64,000 bases of DNA from the NCBI RefSeq assembly GCF_000316685.1, contig NC_019680.1, positions 869,501 through 933,500 on the forward strand. Reading direction: 5' to 3'. How positions within the stretch are numbered: the first letter of the stretch is position 1; each line of letters starts with the position of its first letter. Made by a program: the position numbers and the translations under genes. This document shows positions 9,672-19,600 of this stretch, in pieces. The DNA is from Synechococcus sp. PCC 6312. Its GTDB lineage: Bacteria > Cyanobacteriota > Cyanobacteriia > Thermosynechococcales > Thermosynechococcaceae. The notes under the pieces were generated by a model that made no database searches, had not been told where the DNA came from, and worked only from the letters and a program-made list of their open reading frames with translations.

Positions 9672-10145
9672 TTATCCAGATAGTTGCCCAACTAAAACAC
9701 GCCGCCCATATTCCAAAATGCACAAGCTATCGGCCAGGCCATCATGCGGTTTTCTGCACCTGGGGCCTGGGAGTAATGACACTTGCGGAAACATCCTCCG
9801 GCAATAATCAATCGCTGCATCCTTATCCTTGGCTGTACCCGCTAAAACGGTTTTCTTCCAGGCCTGGGGAGTTACCAACTCAGTCGGAATGGATAGAGCT
9901 GCGGCAATGCCCAGAATGGCTCCATAGCCTTGCCCAAATTTAAATGTGCTGCTTACTCCCTGGCCTGGCATACTATGAACTTTCTCGATCACTAACAGGC
10001 CTGGGGATGCTGACTTAAGCCAATCTGCCAAGGTAGCCAAGTCTAAATCTTTCCCGCCAATGGGCAATGGTTTGGCTGTTACTTCCCCATCTTGGAGAAT
10101 GGCCATTGCCCCACTTAAGCCAGGGTCAACTGCACAGATGTTCAT
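9672..10145 (-). CDS. RuvC-like Holliday junction resolvase of phage/plasmid type
   Basis: A 157-residue RNase H-fold protein. The first catalytic aspartate is D7 (MNICAVDPGLSGAMAI), the second acidic site is E54 (LLVIEKVHSMPGQG) and the last are D135 and D139 (KPHDGLADSLCI), matching RuvC. Lysine- and alanine-rich strands in between (TPQAWKKTVLAG) resemble phage resolvases. It would resolve branched DNA during replication or recombination of the element. It overlaps the small ORF upstream by 20 bases and precedes the terminase-like gene by 45 bases. Confidence 0.85.
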   Translation of the reverse strand: MNICAVDPGLSGAMAILQDGEVTAKPLPIGGKDLDLATLADWLKSASPGLLVIEKVHSMPGQGVSSTFKFGQGYGAILGIAAALSIPTELVTPQAWKKTVLAGTAKDKDAAIDYCRRMFPQVSLLPGPRCRKPHDGLADSLCILEYGRRVLVGQLSG

Positions 10146-10317
10146 TTTTTGCCACCCATCTATCTGTTGTCACATCTAGCCATTCAGAGAATGAACCATC
10201 CAGGCATACCTGAACCTGTTCGCGTGTAAGGTCGCACTGGACTATCAGGCAAGTTTGATGGGAGGGCTGCCCTAAACGCATGAAACCCCCACGGAGTGCC
10301 ATCTGTGAGGGCTTCAA
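10126..10317 (-). CDS. Small hypothetical protein of the mobile segment
   Basis: A 63-residue protein overlapping the RuvC-like gene by 20 bases. It has two Met residues early (1 and 6) and an internal one at 13, so the start is uncertain. No family is recognised. Position and overlap suggest that it is the first gene of the resolvase/terminase-like transcript, reading away from the inverted repeat at 10326-10375. Confidence 0.5.
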   Translation of the reverse strand: MKPSQMALRGGFMRLGQPSHQTCLIVQCDLTREQVQVCLDGSFSEWLDVTTDRWVAKNEHLCS

Positions 10318-10325
10318 AAATCTTT

Positions 10326-10375
10326 GCCAAAGGCGGCAAAAACCTCATGTACAAAAGAGTTTAACCGCCTTTGGC
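10326..10375. promoter_or_regulatory. 11-bp inverted repeat between divergent gene groups
   Basis: GCCAAAGGCGG at 10326-10336 is repeated as its exact complement CCGCCTTTGGC at 10365-10375, with 28 bases between. It sits precisely between the minus-strand resolvase group and the plus-strand primase gene. A shared operator is the likeliest reading; a transcribed hairpin in the primase leader is the alternative. Confidence 0.55.
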
Positions 10376-10406
10376 TCCAAGTAAAAATTACAAGGAGCAA
10401 AAAACT

Positions 10407-12835
10407 ATGCATCTAACAAAAACCAAGTCCTATCTGGCAAATCGGGGTCTAACCTCTGAAGACTGTGAGTTACTCGGAATCCGTCACCTGTCCTACGATG
10501 AAGCTACAAGCAAGGCTTACGGCTTTGGTAAAGTGGCTGCCAGTCCCGATGGAGTTCTTTTTTCCCCTTTTCTAAAGGGGGAACGCTCGGAATTGCCCGG
10601 AACTGGTATGACTCTAAAGAATCTGAGCAGGCACACCTAACCAAGATCAATGAACATCGGGCATCTAAAGACCTTCCACCTCTCACTCACACTGGTAAGT
10701 ACATTCTGCCTTTACGTGATAAGGCAAAGGGTCTGGTCTATGACCCCACAACAGTTTTAGACCCTGACACTGAGCAGCCTGTCATTCTAGGCACTGAGGA
10801 CGTGATTGGTGCGGCAAAGGCAGCACTTCGGGGGATTCGGGTTGTCTCAACATTTGGTGTTTGGCTAGGAACGAAGGCAGATATTGAGGCCGGCCAAAAA
10901 ACGGGTTTTAAGCACCCACTCGCAGGTAAATTCCAAGAGTACCTAACCGACTCTGACGGTATTGAAAAGCCCTCTGTTGCTGCTGCTCTGGTTCGTACAG
11001 GTATTTTACTCAAGGTGAGGATTGGTGGCTTTCCTTCTACCAGTAAAGAAAAAGTCGGATTTGATGAGTGGTTGGATCAGAATCCTCTTGCCACGGCAGA
11101 AGCCCTAGCTGCTCTTGTTTCTGAGAATGCAATGGGGGTGTTTGAATGGCTGGCTACCTTGCTCCCTAATCATGTGGACTGGCTGAAAGAGCGGGGTCAT
11201 ATTGATACCGAAGCAACGAAAATTGCTGGCATCGTCAAGGAAGCAATTCTCTCTGAACTGTTGAAGCACTTTAGCGTTGCTGATCTTCGGAACAACGGTT
11301 TTTATGACAAGGTGCTCAAGCCAACTGGGACAGACTTGAGCGCACTGAAAAAGTACCAATCCCAGGCCGGGCAACAGAAGAAGGAGTCATCTGTCGCTGA
11401 GTTGGTGGTAAACCTGTGCAAGAAGGAGTGCTACTTGTTCCATGACTCTGTAAAGGTAGCCTATGTCGATGTGATTGTGGAGGATTGCCGTCACACCTAC
11501 CCTTTGCGCTCGCCTGAATTTAAGCGATGGGTCGCTCGGCGGATATACGAAATGAGTGGTAAATGCCTCAACTCTGACGGCTTTACCGCTGCCCGCACCA
11601 CGTTGGAAGCCTTGGCGAACCATGAAGGGCCTGAGATTAAAGTCTGGCTCCGAGTTGCCGAGCATGAAGGCAAAATCTATTTGGACTTGGGCAATGATAA
11701 ATGGCAAGCCGTGGAGATTGATGCTCAAGGCTGGCGCATTGTGGATCGTCCTCCTGTGCGTTTTTGGCGGCCATCCTCCATGCTGCCATTACCCATTCCT
11801 GTCGAAGGTGGCGACCTCAATGACTTCAAAACCCTAATGGGCTTAGATGCTCAGACTCCCGAGGCTAAAAGGACTTGGCTCATGATCGTTACCTTCTGGA
11901 TTTACTGTTTGACCCCATTTGGCGACTATCCAGTGTTGCTGTTGGTAGCGTGTCGGGGTAGTGGGAAAACAACCCTGGCAGAGTTTCTGAAAAGCACCAT
12001 TGACCCTTCCAAAGCTTCCCTGATTCATATTTCTGGGGATGCTCATAAGGTTGGGATCACAGGGTCTCGGCGGTGGCTCATGGGCTACGATAACGTCTCC
12101 TTTATCTCTGAAGCAGAGTCGGACATCGTCTGCCGGGTTGCGACAGGCTTTGGACACGTAACCCGTACCTTATTCGAGACGGACGGCGAAACTAACTTCG
12201 AGTTTTCCAGGCCCCAAATCATTACCGCTATTGATCATGTGGTCACCCGTGATGACCTTGCAGACCGTCTCTTGATGGTGCAGTTGCCAGAGATTGACAA
12301 GTCCAAGCGACTGACCAAGCAGCAGCTTAAAGCCAAGCTAGAAGCCATGCAGCCTGCAATTCTAGGCGCATTGCTTACCCTTCCCTCTCAATCCTTAGCG
12401 ATTCGGGAAACGTTGCCTGATAAGGACTTACCCCGACTGGCTGATTACGGCAAGCTGGCCATGGCAGCAGAACAGGCACTAGGGATTAACCCTGCTAAAG
12501 ATGAGGGTTTCTTGGAAGTGTTTGAGAAAAACCGTGAACTCTCTCGGCAAGTAGTCTTAGAGGCTTCGCCCCTGGCAGAGGCAATTTCGCTGATGGTTGC
12601 GGATCAGGGCAACTTCAAGGGAACGGCCACTGAACTTTTGAGGCAGTTGGAAAACTACGTTGAGGATTCAGTTGTCAGGTCACGGGTCTGGCCCAAGGCG
12701 ACAAACTCTCTATCCCGCCAACTGAATCGCCTCAAGCCTGACTTGGCTGCTGTTGGCATTTTGATTTCTGCCGAACGGGGAGCTGGAACTGGGACTCGTT
12801 TGATTGAAATCAAGGTGCGCCTCAACGAGTTCTAG
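10407..12835 (+). CDS. Primase/helicase-like replication protein of mobile element, split by a -1 frameshift
   Basis: The gene starts at ATG 10407 behind AAGGAG (10392-10397), but this frame ends at 10640. The sense of the protein moves to the -1 frame at the run CTAAAGGGGG (10572-10581): downstream it reads GTLGIARNWYDSKESEQ and runs without a break through 10802 to 12835, roughly 810 residues in all. The N-terminal part resembles plasmid primases with a DUF3854-type domain. The middle carries a Walker A motif, LLLVACRGSGKTTLAEFL, coded around 11940-11990, suggesting a helicase. Either programmed frameshifting or a one-base loss explains the break. It is followed by an iteron-like array. The exact family is not certain. 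Confidence 0.75.
10574..10580 (+). other. Candidate -1 slippery heptamer A AAG GGG
   Basis: In the zero frame the codons are CTA AAG GGG GAA. The heptamer A-AAG-GGG fits the X-XXY-YYZ rule for simultaneous -1 slippage, and re-reading gives GGA ACG CTC, exactly the downstream frame. One extra G in the run would also restore the frame, so simple mutation cannot be excluded. Confidence 0.5.
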
Positions 12836-12877
12836 CACCCTCTTTCAGCATCCCTAACCAGAAAGTTTGATGAAAGT

Positions 12878-13097
12878 ATCGTCACAATCGTCACATCTTC
12901 TATCTCTGTTGGGAGAATCCCTGCTTGGTAAGGATTGTGGCTGTGACGATATTTCAAAGAGTATCGTCACGTCATCGTCACAAACTGCTCAAGTATCGTC
13001 ACGGATTATGAGTATCGTCACAAATATCGTCACAGCTACAAGTGCCTCCAGACAAGGCTTTTAGGCATTCTGTGACGGTTGTGACGATTGTGACGAT
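12878..13097. repeat. Iteron-like array of ATCGTCAC octamers
   Basis: Ten exact copies of ATCGTCAC or its complement occur in 220 bp. Plus-orientation copies start at 12878, 12887, 12963, 12974, 12995, 13014 and 13026. Complement copies start at 12943, 13081 and 13090. A degenerate copy (GTGACG) lies at 13072. Several copies are preceded by GT or AT. Such clustering directly behind a primase/helicase gene is what plasmid and phage origins look like. A 65-codon open frame over the array is a by-product of the repeats. Confidence 0.75.
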
Positions 13098-13150
13098 ATT
13101 TTTCCCTTCTATCTGTTCCGCCAATTCTAAAGGTTGTTCTGGAGGTCTTT

Positions 13151-13579
13151 ATGGAAAATCTTCATCTTGTTGGTTCTATGGTTTACGGAAAGTTAGGGGT
13201 AGCTTATCGGGTTGTAGATGTGAGCAAAGGCTCCATTACCGTAGAGAACCACAATGGTATTTTGTTTGATGTCAATCCTTCTGCAATCTGTAGGTGGGAG
13301 ACTTCCGAGGAAGTGGCAATGTCTCAGATGCCAGGCTCAAAGAGGCTCTTTCGGCCAAGAGCCAGTTACACCGAGGGACAGAGAGTGGAGGTGTGGATAA
13401 CATCAAAAAGACGCTGGCTTCCTGACTATTACTATTGCAAACCCCATGAAACACCTCTACTTCATTGGGTGCGGACTGAGGATGCACCGGCTGAAACCAG
13501 TGTTGTTGAAGACACCTGCTTGAGACCGTATGGTTCCATGCTCTTTCCGCCTATGCGAAAGCAGGTGAAACTAACTTAA
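13151..13579 (+). CDS. Hypothetical protein
   Basis: A 142-residue protein starting at an ATG with a good ribosome site (CTGGAGG, ending about 7 bases upstream). The first half (LVGSMVYGKLGVAYRVVDV and following) reads as short beta strands around a small barrel-like domain. The second half is basic with aromatic residues (KRRWLPDYYYCKPH). No family is recognised. It lies just after the iteron array, so it may belong to the replicon. Confidence 0.6.
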   Translation: MENLHLVGSMVYGKLGVAYRVVDVSKGSITVENHNGILFDVNPSAICRWETSEEVAMSQMPGSKRLFRPRASYTEGQRVEVWITSKRRWLPDYYYCKPHETPLLHWVRTEDAPAETSVVEDTCLRPYGSMLFPPMRKQVKLT

Positions 13580-13704
13580 ATAGTTCCTGGGGTTTAGTTC
13601 CCACTAAGGGATGTGGTCACACTTAGTTTGCTGTTGTTACTAGGATTAACTCTAAATGGGGGGCGAAGAAGGGGACTTAGATGGTGTGCTAAGAGCTGAA
13701 ACAG

Positions 13705-14053
13705 ATGCAGGTGCCTAAATCTCAGCAGTGTGAGTCTTGTCAGATGAACGCCCACAGCCAGTATTTGGTCTGTGCTATTCATCCCTGTGGGCCGAGCAGT
13801 GATGCCTGCCCAGATTATGCCCCGGAGCCAGGTTATGACACCGATCTATGGGAACCTGTTGGGGCTGCCTACTACAACGGGGAGTTGGTTGTCACTCGCC
13901 GTGTCGTGTCCGCTGAAAACCGCCTCCACTTATTAGAGTCACATCCATTATTTCGGGCTGTTGTCCCAGATGTGATGACGTTTTCCCCCTGCATCTTCGC
14001 CTCCAGCTCACTGGGATTGCCCGAAGTGTGAGTGGATGAATGATTCTGTCTAG
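13705..14053 (+). pseudogene. Cys-rich (zinc-ribbon-like) cyanobacterial protein, two frameshifts
   Basis: The open frame from ATG 13705 begins MQVPKSQQCESCQMNAHS and stays sensible up to HPLF, then loses sense. Moving to the -1 frame at GGG (13955-13957) restores GCCPRCDDVF. A second -1 move at CCCCC (13985-13989) restores PAHWDCPKCEWMNDSV and the TAG at 14051-14053. The restored protein has CESC, CPRC and CPKC pairs, the expected zinc-ribbon pattern of a common small cyanobacterial family (possibly DUF6464). As read here the product would end at 14031 without its second and third cysteine pairs. Confidence 0.65.
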
Positions 14054-14185
14054 GGGGGCTTCTTTTCTGAATTGCGGGCGACAGCAATAGCCTCACCTTG
14101 TTACCCATAGACCGTAGATGGTGCTTGCGGGTCTGGCTATTACTGCTGCTGCGGTTAGTCCATGCTCCGTTAGGTAGCGCCGGAG

Positions 14186-14491
14186 TTACCGAGAAGTCTG
14201 GAGGTCGTGCATAACACCCATACTTTATGAAGTGAATGTTCGTAGTTTCGCCCTTCCTTGCCTTGGTAAGCAGCTACCTCTGACTTGAAGTTGTCGTAGT
14301 CTGTCCTGCTTCCTTCCACAATACTCACCGACCCGATTGAATCTGGAAACCGCTGCTTTAGGTTCTCCAAATGCTTATGAACCCTGGCCCGGATCATGAT
14401 CCGAGCCAAGGTTAACGGGCTGGTAATACTCTCCCTCGCCCTGACGGGCGCAGACTGCGCTAAAAAATCCATACTTCGTAAAAATCCACAT
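14186..14491 (-). pseudogene. Broken small gene of the MWIF...DYDNFK family
   Basis: The start at 14491 has an excellent ribosome site (AAGGAGG, 7 bases upstream) and reads MWIFTKYGFFSAVCARQ. The frame then shifts near 14410 (VNL followed in another frame by ARIMIRARVHKHLENLK). It continues with TDYDNFKSEVAAYQGKEG and shifts again at CCC 14217-14219, giving GVMHDLQTSR and a stop at 14186-14188. From memory, family members have about 30 more residues between the two DY motifs, so an internal deletion is also likely. Function of the family is unknown. Confidence 0.6.
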
Positions 14492-14615
14492 GGCTTGCCT
14501 CCTTTTTGACTTCGTAAGTCCTGCCCTGCCACTGCCGAGATTTGCTGTCCCGCTGAGTCCCATCCTCCCCTATAGACAGATGAATCGCCCCTAAACTGCC
14601 CGCATCTAGATTAGT

Positions 14616-14798
14616 CTATGGTTTTCTGTACTGTTCTCGATGTCCATTCTTGTCAATCTCAAGTGCTTCTGTTTCTTTCCACTGCTTGACAGGAGATAGT
14701 GGGGGAACTTCCCTAAAAGGTGACACTGTAGCTGATAGATTCAGGATATTAGCGACTAGCTCTGCCATGACTTTGCAGCAGCTATCGGATTGATCCAT
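14616..14798 (-). CDS. Small hypothetical protein
   Basis: A 60-codon frame starting MDQSDSCCKVMAELVANI with AGAGGTG spaced 5 bases before the ATG. The same frame is open further upstream to 14933, but that part is low in coding character. No family is recognised. It lies among broken genes, so it may itself be a remnant. Confidence 0.4.
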   Translation of the reverse strand: MDQSDSCCKVMAELVANILNLSATVSPFREVPPLSPVKQWKETEALEIDKNGHREQYRKP

Positions 14799-14889
14799 GA
14801 CTTCACCTCTGCCCAGACAATAGACGCACGCCTCAGTCCTCGAAGAAATAGATCTCAGGCTGTCTTTATTCCTTGCCCTACTCGCTATA

Positions 14890-15150
14890 CTAAGCCCACT
14901 TGCCAATGACGACTCCGACGGTGCCATCTTCAAGGGTTTCTTCGGTTTCTAGATCAAAGCCGAGGGTCTCAACTTGTTGGAGATAGAGAGTGAGAGTGAA
15001 ACACCAAAAGCTGGCATACTTTCTCTGTGCCCCCTTAAGCACTACCATTGTATTCTCAATGCTTTCGGAGATAGGATTGCCAAAAAAACAAGTATTGATG
15101 ATTACAAAAAAACGAGTTACTCCTTTAATTTTGGTTGAAATTAAGTAACG
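14890..15150 (-). pseudogene. Truncated gene fragment at the left BREX boundary
   Basis: An 86-codon frame ends at TAG 14890-14892 and is open up to 15150 with no good start before a TAA. Segments such as GVTRFFVIINTCFFGNP, TMVVLKGAQRKYASFW and LYLQQVETLGFDLE read like real protein, and the sequence ends in VGVVIGKWA. An internal Met at 15048 would give only 52 residues. It looks like the C-terminal part of a gene whose 5' end was replaced when the BREX island arrived. The family is not recognised. Confidence 0.45.
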
Positions 15151-15281
15151 TTACAACATAAAATAACAAACGAATGAGAGAAATTTTAAAATCAATTTAT
15201 ATGAAAATTCTTCTATCATCAGGTCGCTCTGATATCAGTGATTGCGATGTTCATGAAATTGAGAATACTGGATTATAGAAA
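15145..15281 (+). promoter_or_regulatory. AT-rich leader of the BREX operon with two palindromes
   Basis: This stretch should hold the BREX promoter. It contains the palindromes GTAACGTTAC (15145-15154) and CTGATATCAG (15229-15238). A 25-codon open frame (ATG 15201 to TAG 15278) ends three bases before the brxA start and might be a leader peptide. No gene for a BrxR-type WYL regulator lies upstream. Confidence 0.4.
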
Positions 15282-16079
15282 ATGACTTTCAATCATCAGT
15301 ATCAACCCAAGGCTCAATATTCCTCAAGAATTATTAAAGCTGGTGCATTAGTGGCAGACACTAAAAAACTCCTTTGTAGTTGGAATTTATCTGTCTCGAC
15401 AGCCGAGAATATAAAACAATTCCATCGAGAGAACATATTTGGAAAATCCTCTCGCTCTCGGGTGGCTGACATACTAGCAATTTTTAGGCAGCGATATCTT
15501 TCAAATGAGTCTGTCACTAAAGCATTAATATTATTTGCAAGAAGTAAGTTTTCAACTAGTTCACTTATTCCTTTGTTGTATTTCCATTCATCACTTGCCG
15601 ATAGATTACTTTTTGATGTTGCAACAAATATTATATTTCCAATGTATAAAAGAGGTTTAGTAGATATAAATCGACGAGAATTTCAATATTCCTTAACGAA
15701 AATGGTTAAGGAAGGAAAGATGGCGAGCCTCTGGTCTGAAAATACATTTAACCGTCTTTCAAGTGGGTTGCTCTCAACGCTCCGAGATTTTGGAGTGCTT
15801 CAAGGATGCGTTAACAAGAAAATTTCTCCTGCCTACTTGCCAATAGAGTCCTTTGCATATATTATTTTCTACCTAAAGCAGAGTCAAGCATCTGGAGTAA
15901 AACTTCTAGAGCTCGCCGATTGGAGGCTTTTCCTATTGTTCCAAGATGATGTCGAGAGACTCCTCTTTGAATGTCACCAGAGGAAAATGCTGGAGTATCA
16001 TGTTGCTGGAAGTGTCACCCGGTTAACATTCCCTGCGAAAACACTTGAAGAGTATGCGGATGTCCTCGCTCAAAGATAG
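15282..16079 (+). CDS. brxA: BREX protein BrxA (DUF1819)
   Basis: A 265-residue DUF1819 protein and first gene of the type 1 BREX operon. BrxA is a small helical DNA-binding protein required for phage exclusion in characterised systems. Typical stretches are SSRIIKAGALVADTKKLL near the N-terminus and LTKMVKEGKMASLWSENTF in the middle, with the closing RLTFPAKTLEEYADVLAQR. The gene is AT-richer than pglX and lacks the genome's CCAGGCC heptamer, consistent with transfer. Its end overlaps the brxB start. Intact and normal length. Confidence 0.92.
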   Translation: MTFNHQYQPKAQYSSRIIKAGALVADTKKLLCSWNLSVSTAENIKQFHRENIFGKSSRSRVADILAIFRQRYLSNESVTKALILFARSKFSTSSLIPLLYFHSSLADRLLFDVATNIIFPMYKRGLVDINRREFQYSLTKMVKEGKMASLWSENTFNRLSSGLLSTLRDFGVLQGCVNKKISPAYLPIESFAYIIFYLKQSQASGVKLLELADWRLFLLFQDDVERLLFECHQRKMLEYHVAGSVTRLTFPAKTLEEYADVLAQR

Positions 16080-16659
16080 CATTGCTCCTCTCGAAAGCGA
16101 CTTTAAGTCTGATCCCCCGCGTATCAATGTTTACCATGATCTCCCATTTGCGATCTTTAGATACAACCCAACCGACGAATGGGAGCTTCGTCGGGAAATT
16201 AAGTTGCTAGCCACTCGCCTTGAAGCATTTGGCAAGACAGTCCACACAATCTCGATGTCTGAATTGTTCTGGACTGCGATGGAAAGGGTTAATCAGAAAG
16301 ATGAAGACGAGGGTTTGGATGCGATCTTCAGCTTAGAAAAAGATCGGGGATACGTTGAGGCTCAACAGCAGGTCACAACATACCTCTCAAACAAAGTCTG
16401 GATACCGCTCTGGGACTTATTGGCTGAACAGCTTACACCCATCAACCCTGATAACTCTGTGGTCTTTCTCACTCGCATTGCAGTCATGTCCCCAGGTATT
16501 TTCCATATGTCAACGCTGCTCGATAAAATGCATGGCAAGACCAGAGTTCCAACCATCCTGTTCTACCCTGGCTCCATTGACGGCACAACGGGGCTTCGGT
16601 TTATGGAACTGAAAGATCATGATGCATTAGGTAACTACCGGGTAAAAATATACGGCTGA
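16054..16659 (+). CDS. brxB: BREX protein BrxB (DUF1788)
   Basis: About 200 residues, DUF1788 family, of unknown biochemical role but essential in type 1 BREX. Characteristic stretches are INVYHDLPFAIFRYNP near the N-terminus and TRIAVMSPGIFHMSTLLDK followed by VPTILFYPGSIDGTTGLRF near the end. I choose the ATG at 16054; a TTG at 16045 and an ATG at 16060 are alternatives. The gene overlaps brxA by 26 bases and precedes brxC by 16 bases. Confidence 0.92.
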   Translation: MRMSSLKDSIAPLESDFKSDPPRINVYHDLPFAIFRYNPTDEWELRREIKLLATRLEAFGKTVHTISMSELFWTAMERVNQKDEDEGLDAIFSLEKDRGYVEAQQQVTTYLSNKVWIPLWDLLAEQLTPINPDNSVVFLTRIAVMSPGIFHMSTLLDKMHGKTRVPTILFYPGSIDGTTGLRFMELKDHDALGNYRVKIYG

Positions 16660-16675
16660 GATAAGGAATAGTTTT

Positions 16676-19600
16676 ATGAAAACCATTGGCGACCTGCTGA
16701 CTCGCGACCTCACCCGTAAGATCGAGGAAATCATTCAAGTCGATCAGGCGGATGAGCAATCCGTTTACGCTGAAATCTCTGAGTATGTCGCCACTGATAG
16801 TATTCGTGAGCAATACCACGACTTACTCAAAGCTATGGCGGAGGCTCCGTCTGAACCACACGAAAGTATTGGCGTTTGGATATCTGGCTTCTTTGGTTCT
16901 GGTAAGAGTTCATTCGCTAAAAACCTAGGCTATGCTCTGCAAAACCGTAGTGTTATGAGTCGGAGCTTTGCTGATTTCTTTAAACAGCAGATTGACGACA
17001 ATCGAATAAGCGACCTTCTTGATCTCATCAACGTTAAGACACCCACTGAAGTCATTTTGTTTGAGGTAGCGAAAGAGGTTGATACGCGCAAGGTCACACA
17101 GCGGATTGCCGAGTTGATTTACACAGTTCTACTGCGAGAGCTTAGCTACGCGGAAGATTTCGATGTAGCTGAATTGGAAATAGAGCTTGAGGCTGAGGGA
17201 AAGCTTGATCAATTCATTGAAATTTGCAAGTTGGAATTGAAAAAGGACTGGGAAACAGTGCGTGCCGGTGCACAGAAAATTTCTCGTGCTAGTTTAATCT
17301 TGCACAATCTTGACCCGAAGACATATCCTTCGGCCGACTCTTGGGCACACTCTCAACGTAATCGGGATGCTTCAATCTCTGTCAGCAAGGTTGTGGAGCG
17401 AACCTTCGATCTGTGGGGACGTCGTCGCCCTGGGAAGGGACTGGTATTCATCATTGACGAAGTGGGTCAGCACGTTGCCCGTAGCGGCGACAAGATCGAA
17501 GACCTCCGGGCAACCATCGAAGAGTTCGGCAAGGCTAGCAAGAACTTGCTCAAGGCCCGCAAGATCACGGCTCCTTGCTGGATCGTTGTCACATCTCAAG
17601 AAAAGCTCGATGAAGTCGTTGCTGCCATCGACTCCAAACGGGTCGAATTGGCCAAGCTGCAAGATCGTTTCCGTTACCGGGTAGACCTCGCGCCGTCTGA
17701 CATTCGGGAAGTTGCTACCAAGCGTGTGTTGGCCAAGAAGGCAGAAGCCGAAACCCCACTCAAGGAGTTGTTCAAGAAGAATGAAGGCCAGCTAAACACT
17801 GCATTGCGGTTGGAACGTACCACCCGCCGTACCGACATCAGCGAGAGCGACTTCATTCACTTCTATCCCTATCCGCCGCACTACATCGACCTGTGCATTG
17901 GCATCATGTCGGGCATACGGCTTCAACCAGGTGCGCCTCGTCATTACGGGGGCAGCAACCGCACCATCATCAAGCAGGCTTATGAGATGCTTGTTTCGGA
18001 ACGCACAGCTTTTGCCAATAAGCTCATTGGGGCAATGGTGACGCTGGATAAAGTATTCGAACTGGTAGAAGGCAACCTCTCAAACGAGAAACGCACCGAC
18101 ATCCATCAGATTGCTGAACGATTCAAGAATGAGCCTGAAGACCATGGCTGGGCGCTCCGGGTTTCCAAGGCGATCTGCTTGTTGGAGTTCATTCGCGATC
18201 TCCCACGCACCGAAGCTAATCTCGCCGCCGTGCTGGTGGATGAAGTCGGTAAGGCTACGCCACTCGCTGAGGTTAAAGCTGCGGTACAACGGTTGGAAGC
18301 CGCCAAGTTTATTCGCAATACCGAAGAAGGCTGGAAGCTTCAAACAGCCCAAGAAAAGAACTGGACAAACGAACGCAGCGGTTACCTTGATCCCAAGCCC
18401 CGAGAACGGAACGAACTCACCCGTGCCGCCCTTCAGCAAATCTTCAATGAGCCAGATTTTAAGACCTACCGCTACCAGAACCGCTCTTTTCGCATTGGTA
18501 TCAGTATTGATGGCAGTAGCATCGGAGATGAAGGGGAATTGCTGCTGAGCTTATGTGTTTCCGACGATGCCGACGAACTCACCAATCGCATTGAGCAGAT
18601 TCGTACCGAAAGCCAGCAGAAGTTACACGAGAACGATTTGTACTGGCTGTTTTGCCTCACACCTGAAATTGATGATCTGGTTGCCCAGCTTCATGCATCA
18701 CGAAAGATGGTAGACAAGTACAACCAGTTGAGTGCTCAACAAAAGATCAGCCCCGATGAGGCAACCTGCCTGCAAGATGAAAAGAACTCTAAGGTCATCT
18801 ACGAAAACCGCCTGCGAGACAAGCTTACTCAGGGCATGGAGCGAGGCACTGGCATGTTCCGAGGCGTACAGAATGATGCATCAGCATTGGGCAAATCACT
18901 AGGTGAAATCCTTAAGAAGCTCTTTGGGCAGATTGTGCCGGATTTATATCCCAAGCTACAAATGGGTTCTTCCTCACTCAAGGGCGATGAAGCTGAACAA
19001 ATCCTCAAGACTGCTGATCTAAAGGTGCTACCTAAGGTCTTCTACGAAGGAGAACAGGGGCTGGCTCTGGTGGTGAAGGATGGGGCTAAACTTGTCATCC
19101 ACACCAATGCCGAAGTGTCCAAAGAAGTACTGGACTACCTCAAGAGCGAACATAGCTACGGCAACAAAGACACGCGCATGGGCAAGGCCCTGGAAAAACG
19201 CTTTGGCGGCACGCCTTATGGTTGGGAACGTGACATGCTGCGGTTGGTCCTCGCCACGCTGTTCCGAGCAGGCGAAATTGAAGTCACTTACCAAGGCAAC
19301 CGCTACCACAATTACCAAGACCCAACTTCTCGCACACCTTTTACTAACAACCCGGCATTCCGCACCTCGCTATTTTCGCCTCGGCAATCGGTTGGTCTAA
19401 AGACACTCACACAAGCCGTCCAAAAACTAGAAGACCTAACTGGGGAAGAAGTTGATGTCGAAGAAGGAGCCATCGCCACGGCGTTTAAGAAGGTTGCTGC
19501 CGATGAGCTTGAAAAGCTCCACCCGCTCAAGGCTACTGCCCAGGCTCATCAGTTGCCGATACTAACAATGCTCTCCGAGTACCAGCAAACCTTAGTGGGC

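Noticed and set aside
9656-9943. 95-codon plus-strand frame
   Set aside because: It lies antisense within the RuvC-like gene, which has clear catalytic residues.
12867-13064. 65-codon plus-strand frame over the octamer array
   Set aside because: Its sequence is produced by the repeated ATCGTCAC units (SSQSSH, SIVTS, MSIVT), with no ribosome site.
14170-14532. 120-codon minus-strand frame taken as an intact gene
   Set aside because: Its N-terminal part is out of frame with the well-initiated MWIF start at 14491, so the gene is broken.
15201-15278. 25-codon frame before brxA as a gene
   Set aside because: No ribosome site and no similarity; kept only as a possible leader.
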